20,298 nt of DNA from Oscillospiraceae bacterium. GTDB lineage: Bacteria > Bacillota > Clostridia > Oscillospirales > Oscillospiraceae. The notes under the pieces were generated by a model. The model had not been told where the DNA came from and did no database searches. It saw only the letters and a list, made by a program, of their open reading frames with translations. The stretch is taken from positions 1 through 20,298 of the forward strand of contig JAIRRO010000092.1 of the NCBI GenBank assembly GCA_031255955.1. Reading direction: 5' to 3'. Positions 6,926-14,417 of this stretch are shown here, in pieces. Each line of letters opens with the position of its first letter. Position 1 is the stretch's first letter. Made by a program: the position numbers and the translations under genes.

Positions 6926-6945
6926 AGAATTGTCAGCGCCCCCCC

Positions 6946-8511
6946 TCACTCAAACATCATTTGTTCTACAAACTGCTCGTTGAAGATCAAACTCGATGAC
7001 AGCTCGATATATTCGCAGCGCGCGCGCATTCTGCCGAGCGTTTCGCGCGCCGCCTCCGATAGCAGCGCGATAGCCGCGCCCTCGCCCGCCGTGTTGCCCA
7101 TAGAGCGCGTGACGGGCAGAAACGCCTTTGGAAACAGTCCGATGCGCGCGGCGCTGTCCCTGTCCAAAAAGCTGCCGAACCCGCCCGCGAGAATAAATGA
7201 TTTAACATCATCTTCGCCGACCTCCGCCGTGCGCAGCAGCGTTTGAATCCCGCCCGCGATGGCTGCCTTCGCCAGCTGCAGCTTTCTCACATCGGCGGCG
7301 GAGAGATACACGTTGTTCTCGCGGGAGAGATAAAACGCGTTTTTGCCCTGCTCGTCCGTGCCGATGTGCGCGGAAATGGGGTGATCTATTTCGTCGGGGT
7401 CTAATATGCGTCCCGTTTCGTCCACGGCGCCGGTGTTCAGCAGGAGCGCCAGCGCGTCAAGAAGTCCCGAGCCGCAAATACCGGCGGCAGCGGCGCCGTC
7501 GCCCAGAATGGTAAGCTCCAGCTCCCGCCCCCATTTTACGTGGCTGACGGCGCCGGGCACCGCCGCCATGCCGCAGGTGATTTCAGCGCCCTCAAAGGCG
7601 GGTCCCGCCGCCGTCGCACAGCAGAGATACCGCTCGCCGAGCTTCATGGATATTTCGCCGTTCGTACCGATATCGATGAACACGGTGGGTCCCGCGTCGT
7701 GTTCAAAATCGCACGTCAGCATACCCGCCGTGATGTCCCCGCCGACATAGGACGACACGCACGGGGCAAAATATATCTTGGCGTCAGAGGCGGCGGGCAG
7801 CGCCTCCCACGGGGGCAGCTCCTCCCCGAACAGGCTGACAGGCTCAAACGGCACCGTACCCATTCCGGCGGGGGAATATCCCGCCGCCAAATGCTGCATT
7901 ATCGTGTTGCCCGCGATGACTATGTATTTCACGTTTTCCTGCGGGACGCCGCTTTTTTTGCAGTTGTCGGCAACCAGACCGTTTATTTGCGTTTGGATGA
8001 GGCGCGAGAGCGTTTCGTGTCCGTGCGCCGAGGAATACTCTATGCGGCTGATTACGTCCGCGCCGTAGGGGCGTTGGGCGTTCACGCCGGAGCTTGTCGC
8101 AACGCGCTTGCCGTCGGATAGCCTTGTAAGGTGCGCCACGACAGTTGTTGTACCGACGTCTATCGCCACGCCGTAGGCTTCTATCGCCACGCCGTAGGCT
8201 CCTTGGGGCGCGGCAGTCGGTGCGGTCGGTGATGCTGAGTGCTCGGCGTCCTGTCCTGCGATTTTCATCGTCATCTCACCGGGGATGTATATCTCCATAT
8301 CGTCGCCCGTTACGGGCGTCTGACACGCCTTGACCTCCTCCCCGTCCGGCGAGAGGCGCACCTTGCACTTCCCGCATCTGCCGCGCCCTCCGCACGGCGC
8401 GTCAAGAAAGATATCGCGCGACGATAAAAATTCCAGAACGCTCCCGCCCTGCTCGCACTCGGCTTCCAAAAGCACCTCTCCCGCGCGATAAACCTTGATT
8501 TTTGAACTCAT
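6946..8511 (-). CDS. 2Fe-2S/ASKHA corrinoid-activation type ATPase (RACE/DUF4445 family)
   Basis: The 521-residue product has an N-terminal 2Fe-2S ferredoxin domain with the pattern CGGRGRCGKC and a distal Cys (C40, C46, C49, C63). A linker rich in Ala/Pro/Thr (about 86-104) follows, then an actin-like ATPase fold with phosphate-1 loop AIDVGTTT (116-123), a second loop FIDIGTNGE, and AGGFGSFLD near the C-terminus. Family members (RamA-like) use ATP to reductively reactivate the Co(II) corrinoid of methyltransferases. No corrinoid protein or methyltransferase is in this window, so the client is unknown. AGGAAGGA (8521-8528) supports the ATG. It sits 51 bases after miaB, probably cotranscribed. 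A tandem 21-bp duplication just before the phosphate-1 loop is unusual. Confidence 0.9.
   Translation of the reverse strand: MSSKIKVYRAGEVLLEAECEQGGSVLEFLSSRDIFLDAPCGGRGRCGKCKVRLSPDGEEVKACQTPVTGDDMEIYIPGEMTMKIAGQDAEHSASPTAPTAAPQGAYGVAIEAYGVAIDVGTTTVVAHLTRLSDGKRVATSSGVNAQRPYGADVISRIEYSSAHGHETLSRLIQTQINGLVADNCKKSGVPQENVKYIVIAGNTIMQHLAAGYSPAGMGTVPFEPVSLFGEELPPWEALPAASDAKIYFAPCVSSYVGGDITAGMLTCDFEHDAGPTVFIDIGTNGEISMKLGERYLCCATAAGPAFEGAEITCGMAAVPGAVSHVKWGRELELTILGDGAAAAGICGSGLLDALALLLNTGAVDETGRILDPDEIDHPISAHIGTDEQGKNAFYLSRENNVYLSAADVRKLQLAKAAIAGGIQTLLRTAEVGEDDVKSFILAGGFGSFLDRDSAARIGLFPKAFLPVTRSMGNTAGEGAAIALLSEAARETLGRMRARCEYIELSSSLIFNEQFVEQMMFE
8159..8200 (-). repeat. Perfect 21-bp tandem duplication inside the RACE-like gene
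   Basis: Two identical 21-base units, 8159-8179 and 8180-8200, lie head to tail. They encode AYGVAIE and AYGVAID (residues 105-118); the last residue differs because the third base of that codon falls in the next unit. The second copy leads into the ATP-binding loop DVGTTT. Exact identity suggests a recent replication-slippage event. Confidence 0.92.
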
Positions 8512-8530
8512 AATGATCTTTCCTTCCTGT

Positions 8531-8554
8531 ACTGTTTTTTTGACTGTTTTTTTG
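8531..8554. repeat. 12-bp tandem duplication in the miaB/RACE spacer
   Basis: The unit actgtttttttg occurs at 8531-8542 and 8543-8554 without interruption. It lies in the short spacer between the miaB stop and the RACE-like gene's ribosome binding site. A simple slippage product is the likely explanation. Confidence 0.85.
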
Positions 8555-8562
8555 TATGTACA

Positions 8563-9966
8563 CTAAACGGCGATTTCGCCCATAAGCGACCATTTATTGC
8601 AGCCTGTGATTTTTATATCGCAAAATTCCCCGACGGCGGCGACGCCCGCGATACGCACAAGGCGGTTGCCATCGGTGCGCCCCTGTGCGGGATAGGCGGC
8701 GTCGCCCGATTCAGAGGTGATGAGTACGCGCAGCGTTTTGCCGATATATGCGCGATGCCTCTCCGCGGAGATTTCATCCTGAAGCGCCGTCATGCGCTCA
8801 AACCGGCGCTGCTTTTCGGCGCGCGGGACAGGGTCCGGCAGGCTCGCCGACGGCGCGCCCGCGCGCGGCGAATGAATGAATGTGAACAGCGAATCGAAGC
8901 GGACGCTTTCTATCAGCGAATATGTTTCCTCAAAATCAGCCTCCGTTTCCCCGGGAAAGCCGACAATCACGTCGCTTGTGATGACAAGCTCCGGCATAAG
9001 CTCGCGGGCGGCGGCGATAAGCTCCAGATAGCGCGAGCGCGTATATCCGCGGTTCATCAGTCCCAACACGCGGTCGGAGCCGGATTGAAACGGCAGATGC
9101 AGGCATTTCGCGATTTTCGGGGAGTTTGCCATCGCGCGAAACAGCGCCTCTCCGGCGTCCTTGGGGTGCGAGGTCATAAATCGAAGCAGAAAATCCCCAT
9201 CAAGCGCTGCAACGTCGCGCAGCAGCTGCGGGAAGCGCGGCTCGTTCGGGCTTTTGTTCCCGTAGGAATTTACGTTTTGCCCCAGCAGCGTAATATCGCG
9301 CGCGCCGGAGGCTATCAGCTCACGCGCGTCCTTCAAAATGTTTTCGGCGCGGCGGCTGCGCTCGCGTCCCCTGACATAAGGGACGATGCAATACGCGCAA
9401 AAATTATCGCAGCCGTACATAACAGGCAGCCACGCTGTATATTTGCGGTCGCGCAGGGTAGGCAGCCCCTCGATAATTTCGCCGTCGGACGGCTCTGTAT
9501 TAAACACGCGGCGCGCGCCGCCGAGAGCCGTTTCAAGCAGCTCGGGGAAGCGCCAGAGCGCATGCGTGCCGAACACAAGGTCAACATGACCATATGTCAC
9601 GCGCAGCCGCTCGGCAAACTCCGGACGCTGCGCCGCGCAGCCGCACACGGCGATTATCATATCGGGCTTCGCTTTCTTTTGATGCGTAAGCGCCCCGATT
9701 ACACCGAACACCTTTGCCTCCGCGTGCTCGCGCACGGCGCAGGTGTTTATGATGATGATGTCTGCCTCCGCGTCGCTTTCCGTGAAGCTGCAGCCCATTT
9801 CGGCGAGCATACCGCGCAGGCGCTCGCTGTCAGCCTCGTTCTGCTGGCAACCGAAGGTGCGCACACGTGCCGCGAACGGACGGGCGCGCGCGGCGGAAAT
9901 TCGCCTGACGCGCGCCGACGCGGCTATTTGTGCGTCAAGGCGTGAATTTTCGGTGTCAGCGGGCAT
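8563..9966 (-). CDS. miaB: tRNA-2-methylthio-N6-dimethylallyladenosine synthase
   Basis: The 467-residue product is MiaB, a radical-SAM methylthiotransferase that adds the 2-methylthio group to i6A37 of tRNAs reading UNN codons. The N-terminal domain has TFGCQQNEADSE (C40), NTCAVR (C76) and VCGCAAQ (C110), which hold the auxiliary 4Fe-4S cluster. The radical-SAM motif GCDNFCAYC (C186, C190, C193) follows, and a C-terminal TRAM domain with GRTDGNRLV ends the protein. The frame is open to a TTG at 10011. The ATG at 9966 is preferred because GGGAG lies about five bases upstream; an ATG at 9978 is possible. It is the first gene behind the promoter at 10041-10069. Its substrate is made by MiaA, encoded on the other strand at 13133. 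Confidence 0.94.
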   Translation of the reverse strand: MPADTENSRLDAQIAASARVRRISAARARPFAARVRTFGCQQNEADSERLRGMLAEMGCSFTESDAEADIIIINTCAVREHAEAKVFGVIGALTHQKKAKPDMIIAVCGCAAQRPEFAERLRVTYGHVDLVFGTHALWRFPELLETALGGARRVFNTEPSDGEIIEGLPTLRDRKYTAWLPVMYGCDNFCAYCIVPYVRGRERSRRAENILKDARELIASGARDITLLGQNVNSYGNKSPNEPRFPQLLRDVAALDGDFLLRFMTSHPKDAGEALFRAMANSPKIAKCLHLPFQSGSDRVLGLMNRGYTRSRYLELIAAARELMPELVITSDVIVGFPGETEADFEETYSLIESVRFDSLFTFIHSPRAGAPSASLPDPVPRAEKQRRFERMTALQDEISAERHRAYIGKTLRVLITSESGDAAYPAQGRTDGNRLVRIAGVAAVGEFCDIKITGCNKWSLMGEIAV

Positions 9967-10040
9967 AATGTCTCCCATAGCGTCCCCGGTAAATGCCGGA
10001 GCGCACCGCAAAATATGCTGTAATTTGAAAGGTTAATAAT

Positions 10041-10069
10041 ATTGTAACATTCACGCGTAGAAATTTCAA
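10041..10069 (-). promoter_or_regulatory. Sigma-A-type promoter of miaB
   Basis: On the minus strand TTGAAA (10064-10069) and TACAAT (10041-10046) are separated by exactly 17 bases. The site lies about 75 bases upstream of the chosen miaB start. Its -35 region overlaps the upstream part of the divergent plus-strand promoter. Confidence 0.75.
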
Positions 10070-10077
10070 CAGAAATA

Positions 10078-10097
10078 TGTTATAATAGTATTATAAT
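10078..10097 (+). promoter_or_regulatory. Extended -10 promoter for the Alr-like/mutL gene run
   Basis: TGTTATAAT (10078-10086) is a perfect extended -10 (TG, one base, TATAAT). A second TATAAT follows at 10092-10097. No good -35 is found at 17-18 bases, which is compatible with an extended -10 promoter. The leader (about 10098-10154) contains two small hairpins, 10110-10124 with a GAA loop, and CTGTG/CACAG at 10130-10144. Confidence 0.65.
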
Positions 10098-10154
10098 GGG
10101 GCGTGGCGGGATCGGCGAAGCCGGTTTGGCTGTGCTTCACACAGAAAGGCATGA

Positions 10155-11228
10155 TTGCTTCTTATGAAAAACCTCGTGATTGACAGGCGTGTTGTGCGGG
10201 ATAATCTGCGCCTTGCCCGTGAGCGCGCGGACGGCGCCGTGATTATCGCCGACCTGTCCGCGAACGCCGCCGGTATGGGGCTTTATGATATCGCCTCCCT
10301 GCTGCGTGACGAGGGCGTGCGCGATTTCGCGGTCTCCGATCCGGCGGACGCCGCCCTGCTGCGGCGGCGTGGATTTTTAGAAGAGCGGCTTATGACGCTC
10401 CGCTCAACGGCGGACAATACCGAGCTGGACGAGCTTATCGAGCTGAACGTCGTATGCGCCTGCGGCTCATATGACGCCGCTGTCGCGATTAACGGCATCG
10501 CGGAGAACAAAAAAACCATAGCAGAGGTGCAAATAAAGGTCGATACCGGTCTTGGCAGATACGGCTTTTTGCCGACTGAAACGGATAGAATCGCCGCGAT
10601 TTATAAATATATGTCCTCGCTGGCGGTGGTGGGGACATTTACATCCTTTTCCGCGTCGTGGAGCTCGCGCAAGCAGACGCTGCGACAACTGGATATTTTC
10701 AACGATGTGCTGGATAAGCTCATCGATATGCGGCTGGAGCCGGGCATCGCGCACTGCTGCGATTCCGCCGCGTTGTTCAGATACGATTTCGCGCAGATGG
10801 ACGCCGTGCGCGTGGATACGGCGCTGACGGGCAGAATTCCGGGAAAGGCGGTGCCGGGCATCGGTCGAGTCGGATATATCGAGGCGGGGCTTGAAGAGGT
10901 CGGCTGGGTACCCAAGGGGCATACCTATGGCGCCGAGCATCAAAAAACCACGAAGGCGGCGACGAAAATCGCCGTGCTGTCCGTCGGATATTATCACGGC
11001 TTCGGCGTGACGCGCCGCGCGCCCGCTGTCAATCTGGCAGAGCTGATAACGGCGCGTCCGCGTCCGCTTTTCGCGCGGATAAACGGGCAAAAGGCGCGGG
11101 TGCTGGGCTCTGTCGGCTTGCTGCATACGCTGCTCGACGTGACGAAAATCGAGTGTACCGTCGGGGACACGGCGATTTTGGACGTTGACCCCGTGAACGT
11201 GAAGGGGCTGCCGATAGTGTACAGATAG
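10155..11228 (+). CDS. Alanine-racemase-fold protein with the PLP lysine replaced
   Basis: The 357-residue product aligns along its whole length with alanine racemase. Shared blocks are VDTGLGRYG, AHCCDSAAL, TYGAEH, the C-terminal-domain Tyr in SVGYYHG (Y279), and a final TVGDTAILDV. The PLP-lysine motif KANAYGHG is represented by SANAAGMG (35-42), so Lys becomes Ser35, with Tyr and His of the motif also lost. The CMDQ loop of the second active-site half is GSVGLLHT. It is therefore unlikely to be a PLP racemase; a binding or regulatory role is possible. The TTG at 10155 is five bases from AGAAAGG (10143-10149); an ATG at 10164 would remove three residues. It lies 41 bases before mutL, likely the same transcript. 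Confidence 0.8.
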   Translation: MLLMKNLVIDRRVVRDNLRLARERADGAVIIADLSANAAGMGLYDIASLLRDEGVRDFAVSDPADAALLRRRGFLEERLMTLRSTADNTELDELIELNVVCACGSYDAAVAINGIAENKKTIAEVQIKVDTGLGRYGFLPTETDRIAAIYKYMSSLAVVGTFTSFSASWSSRKQTLRQLDIFNDVLDKLIDMRLEPGIAHCCDSAALFRYDFAQMDAVRVDTALTGRIPGKAVPGIGRVGYIEAGLEEVGWVPKGHTYGAEHQKTTKAATKIAVLSVGYYHGFGVTRRAPAVNLAELITARPRPLFARINGQKARVLGSVGLLHTLLDVTKIECTVGDTAILDVDPVNVKGLPIVYR

Positions 11229-11269
11229 CGCCGGATAGCGCAATTTTTAACTTTATTCGGGGAGGTGAT

Positions 11270-13129
11270 ATGTTGGGCAAAATAATGGAGCTGTCGCCGC
11301 GGCTGTCGGATATGATTGCCGCCGGTGAGGTGGTGGAGCGTCCCGGCTCCGTGATAAAGGAGCTGTTTGAAAACGCCGTTGACGCGGGCGCGGACACCGT
11401 GACAGTCGAAATTGAAAAAGGCGGCTTAACCTTTATGCGCGTCACGGACAACGGCTTTGGCATATCGCGCGAGGACGCGCCGCGCGCCTTCCTGCGCCAC
11501 GCGACAAGCAAGCTGCGCTCAGAGACTGATTTGGAAGCCATTTCGACGCTCGGGTTCCGCGGAGAGGCGCTGGCGGCGATAGGCTCCGTGTCCCGAATGG
11601 AGCTGCTTACGAGAACGGACGACGAGACTGAAGGCACGCTGGCGCGCCTTGAGGGCGGCGAGCTGCTGTCCGTCGAGGCAGCAGCCAGACCGCGCGGCAC
11701 CACGGTGACAGTGCGGGATCTGTTCTATAACACACCGGCGCGCCAAAAATTCGTGAAATCCGACCGCGCCGAGGCGGCGAGCATCACGGCATCCCTCACG
11801 CGACTTGCGCTCTCCCGCCCCGAAATTTCCGTGCGATATATGCGCGACGGCAGCGAGGAGCTGCACACCCCCGGCGACAACAGACCGGATTCTTGCGTTT
11901 ACGCCGCGCTGGGACGCGATTTTTCCGCCGGTATGCTGCCGATGAGCTATGAAAACGACGGCGTGCGCGCCCGCGGCTTCGTATCCAAAATAGCGGCGCT
12001 GCGGGGCAATCGGAATTATCAGATTTTTATCGTCAACGGGCGCTGGGTACGCTCAAAAACGCTTCAGGCGGCGATAGAGCAGGCGTATCGCAACCGGATG
12101 TTTTCCGGGCGCTTCCCGTCGTGCGTTGTGTACATCGAAACGGGCGCGGCGAAGCTGGATGTAAACATTCACCCCGCGAAAACGGAGATAAAATTCCTGC
12201 TCGACAAAGAGGTTTTTGACGCGGTGTATTACGGCGCGCTCGCCGCGCTGGAAACAGACGCCGAACCCCCGCCGCTCATCTTCAAAAACGACAACACATC
12301 AGCGCAGCTGCCCGAGCTAAGCACGAATTCAGATCCCCAATCGGCAACGCCGATCGAGCATAGCTCGTATTTGAAATCACGTAGCTCGTTTTTAGAACCC
12401 CGCAGCTCGTATGCAGAATCCCCGTCACCGCACACCTCAGGGGACCGCGCCAAGGCAGCGCAGCTGCCCGAGCAAAGCTCGTATTTGCAAATCCACGACG
12501 CCGCGCCGCCGTACAAAGCGCCGCGCGCGGACGAGCCCGCGCAATTCGCGATTGACGCCGTACCGCGCGGCGCCGCTTATCGCGTCATCGGCGAGGCGCT
12601 GGGGACATACATAATCGTCGAAACGGGCGGGGCTATCTGGCTTATCGATAAGCACGCGGCGCACGAGCGCGTACATTTTGACCGCCTTAAATCAGAAGGC
12701 TATCGCCCCGTGACTCAAACGCTGATAGAGCCGATAATCATCACCCCCGGCGACGCGGAGGCAGAGCTGCTGGCTGAAAACCCTGAGCTGCTGGACGCGC
12801 TGGGCTTCATCGCCGAGCCGTTCGGCGGCGGGCGCGTCGCCGTGCGCGGCATCCCGGCGGATATTGACCCCGGTGACGCGGAGGGCGCGCTGTCAGAGAT
12901 TTGCGAGGAGCTCTCCCGCGGGGGCGACACGAACAGGCGGCGCGACGCTATGCTCGCCTCCGTCGCCTGCAAGGCGGCGATAAAAGCCGGGCGTTCCTCC
13001 GACGAGCGCGAGCTGTTTGAGCTGGCGGGGCGCGTTGTATCGGGAGAGGTGCGGCACTGCCCGCACGGTCGCCCCGTCGCGACGGAGCTGACGAAGACCT
13101 TCCTCGACCGCAGCTTTAAGAGGGTATAG
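11270..13129 (+). CDS. mutL: DNA mismatch repair protein MutL
   Basis: The 619-residue product is MutL. Its N-terminal GHKL ATPase shows ELFENAVDAGA, DNGFGI, RHATSKL, TLGFRGEAL and YNTPARQKF. A linker of about 110 residues (roughly 330-440) is low complexity and repeat-bearing. The C-terminal endonuclease and dimerisation domain has DKHAAHERVHFD (460-471), a variant of DQHAxxExxxxE in which Lys replaces Gln and the last acidic residue is Asp, plus ACKAAIKAG and CPHGRP (597-602). Metal-dependent nicking activity is thus probable. GGGGAGGTGAT just before the ATG is a strong ribosome binding site. In many Clostridia mutS precedes mutL; here the preceding gene is the Alr-like protein and no mutS is present in the window. 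miaA starts three bases after the stop. Confidence 0.96.
   Translation: MLGKIMELSPRLSDMIAAGEVVERPGSVIKELFENAVDAGADTVTVEIEKGGLTFMRVTDNGFGISREDAPRAFLRHATSKLRSETDLEAISTLGFRGEALAAIGSVSRMELLTRTDDETEGTLARLEGGELLSVEAAARPRGTTVTVRDLFYNTPARQKFVKSDRAEAASITASLTRLALSRPEISVRYMRDGSEELHTPGDNRPDSCVYAALGRDFSAGMLPMSYENDGVRARGFVSKIAALRGNRNYQIFIVNGRWVRSKTLQAAIEQAYRNRMFSGRFPSCVVYIETGAAKLDVNIHPAKTEIKFLLDKEVFDAVYYGALAALETDAEPPPLIFKNDNTSAQLPELSTNSDPQSATPIEHSSYLKSRSSFLEPRSSYAESPSPHTSGDRAKAAQLPEQSSYLQIHDAAPPYKAPRADEPAQFAIDAVPRGAAYRVIGEALGTYIIVETGGAIWLIDKHAAHERVHFDRLKSEGYRPVTQTLIEPIIITPGDAEAELLAENPELLDALGFIAEPFGGGRVAVRGIPADIDPGDAEGALSEICEELSRGGDTNRRRDAMLASVACKAAIKAGRSSDERELFELAGRVVSGEVRHCPHGRPVATELTKTFLDRSFKRV
12301..12487 (+). 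repeat. Repeat cluster in the MutL linker
   Basis: Three imperfect 21-base units (12361-12381, 12382-12402, 12403-12423) share agctcgt and encode the heptads SSYLKSR, SSFLEPR and SSYAESP. In addition agcgcagctgcccgagc occurs exactly at 12301-12317 and 12457-12473, and agctcgtatttg at 12362-12373 and 12476-12487. The second group looks like a partly diverged segmental copy. All lie in the non-conserved linker and keep frame. Confidence 0.85.
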
Positions 13130-13132
13130 CGT

Positions 13133-14071
13133 ATGACAAGGGTTGTTGTGCTGACGGGTCCCACGGCGACGGGGAAAACGGCGCTCGGGGTGGCGCTTGC
13201 GCAGGAGTGCGGCGGCGAGGTCATCTCCGCCGATTCTATGCAGATATACCGCCATATGGACGTCGGCACTGCAAAGCCGACGGCGCTTGAAACGGGCGGG
13301 GTGAGGCACCATATGATAGACGTCGCCTCCCCACTTGAAGCCTACTCCGTGGCGCGATACTCAGAGGAAGCGTCCGCTGCCGTGGACGACGTCGCGGCGC
13401 GCGGACTCCTGCCGATTATCGTCGGCGGCGCCGGACTTTTTATAGATTCGCTAGTGCTGGGGCGCAGCTTTGCCCCGGAGGACGCCTCCGGACTGCGAAG
13501 CGAGATAGAAGCGGAATACGACACGCTCGGCGGCGAAAAAATGCTTGAAGCGCTTGCCGAATTTGACCCCGAAGCCGCGCGCAGGCTAGCCCCGCGCGAT
13601 AAAAAGCGACTTGTCCGCGCGATGGAGGTATACCGCCTGACAGGCAAAACGCTCTCCGCGCACGACGAGGAAACACGCCGCCTTCCGCCGCGATATGACG
13701 CGCTGTATATCACGCTGGGCTATGACGACAGGGCAAGGCTTTACGAAAGGATTGATGACCGTGTGGACGATATGTTAAGGCGCGGCTTTTTGGACGAAGC
13801 CAAAGCGCTGCTGCGGCTGGGACTTACGAAAAGCCACAACGCCGCGCAGGCGATAGGTTATCGGGAGATGCTGGCGGCGGCGACGGGGGAAATGCCGCTG
13901 CCCGACGCCGTGGAGCTGACCAAAACGCGCAGCAGGCAATATGCCAAGCGGCAGCTCACGTGGCTGCGCCGCACCGACGCCGCCGTGCGGATAAGCTGGC
14001 AAGCAAAGCCCGATTTCAACCACGCCCTGCGCGTTTCGACAGAATATATCCGTGCCGCGGGGTATATTTAG
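13133..14071 (+). CDS. miaA: tRNA dimethylallyltransferase
   Basis: The 312-residue product is MiaA, which transfers the dimethylallyl group from DMAPP to N6 of A37 in tRNAs reading UNN codons. It shows the P-loop GPTATGKT (9-16), SADSMQIYR with the catalytic-type D34, GTAKP, HHMIDV, the AIGYREM motif and the C-terminal QYAKRQLTWLR. A GGAGLFI motif replaces the more usual GGTGLYI, a mild variation. Length is normal. The start lies three bases after the mutL stop with a GAGGG in the mutL end, so translation is probably coupled. It makes the substrate for MiaB, encoded divergently at 8563-9966. hfq follows 58 bases later. Confidence 0.96.
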   Translation: MTRVVVLTGPTATGKTALGVALAQECGGEVISADSMQIYRHMDVGTAKPTALETGGVRHHMIDVASPLEAYSVARYSEEASAAVDDVAARGLLPIIVGGAGLFIDSLVLGRSFAPEDASGLRSEIEAEYDTLGGEKMLEALAEFDPEAARRLAPRDKKRLVRAMEVYRLTGKTLSAHDEETRRLPPRYDALYITLGYDDRARLYERIDDRVDDMLRRGFLDEAKALLRLGLTKSHNAAQAIGYREMLAAATGEMPLPDAVELTKTRSRQYAKRQLTWLRRTDAAVRISWQAKPDFNHALRVSTEYIRAAGYI

Positions 14072-14129
14072 ACAAGCCGGGATGTCCGACGACGCGGACA
14101 AAAAATACAAAACAAAAGGGGTAATCACA

Positions 14130-14417
14130 ATGCCAAACACAAGAACACACAATTTGCAAGACTATTTTCTCAACGCGGCGCGCAGCTCGCGCCAGCTCGT
14201 CACGGTCTTTCTTGTCAACGGGTTTCAGCTCCGCGGAACGGTGACAGGCTTTGACAGCTTCACCGTGGTGCTGGATTCCGAGGGAAAGCAGCAGCTCATC
14301 TACAAGCACGCCATCTCCACCATAATCCCGACGCATCCGATAAACCTCTCCGGCGAGGATACGGACAGCGCGGGTGAGCGCGCATCCGACGAGCCTTCCT
14401 CCGACATCGCCGAGTGA
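14130..14417 (+). CDS. hfq: RNA chaperone Hfq
   Basis: The 95-residue product has the Sm1 motif (NLQDYFLNAARSSRQLVTVF region), VNGFQLRGTVTGFDSFTVVL, and the Sm2 motif YKHAISTIIP with the KH pair. It has a short acidic Ser/Asp/Glu tail. Hfq forms a hexameric ring and binds small RNAs and A/U-rich mRNA sites. The frame is open to 14052, overlapping miaA, but the ATG at 14130 is chosen because AAAAGGGG lies about eight bases upstream and the Hfq core starts right after it. miaA-hfq adjacency is a common arrangement. Its stop overlaps the next gene's start (TGATG). Confidence 0.95.
   Translation: MPNTRTHNLQDYFLNAARSSRQLVTVFLVNGFQLRGTVTGFDSFTVVLDSEGKQQLIYKHAISTIIPTHPINLSGEDTDSAGERASDEPSSDIAE

Larger units (their letters stand above)
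6621..6945. other. 325-base stretch without an intact gene
   Basis: This gap between the RACE-like gene and the DUF2284 gene (both minus strand) has no convincing intact ORF. It holds a weak minus-strand promoter candidate (6729-6757), a plus-strand TTGACA-N17-TATTCT match (6808-6836) and a 30-codon plus-strand fragment that looks like the C-terminus of an antitoxin (6836-6925). I see no terminator for the RACE-like gene here, although short GC-rich inverted repeats occur near 6826-6848. Confidence 0.6.

Noticed and set aside
6621..6945. LexA (SOS) box controlling DUF2284-uvrA
   Set aside because: No GAAC-N4-GTTC type element was found in the upstream gap.
8755..9945. 396-codon plus-strand ORF opposite miaB
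   Set aside because: Antisense to MiaB with all motifs intact. The translated sequence is Arg/Ala-rich with no domain and no proper start signal.
14052..14129. 26-codon N-terminal extension of Hfq
   Set aside because: It overlaps the end of miaA, lacks a ribosome binding site, and the Hfq core begins right after the better-placed ATG at 14130.
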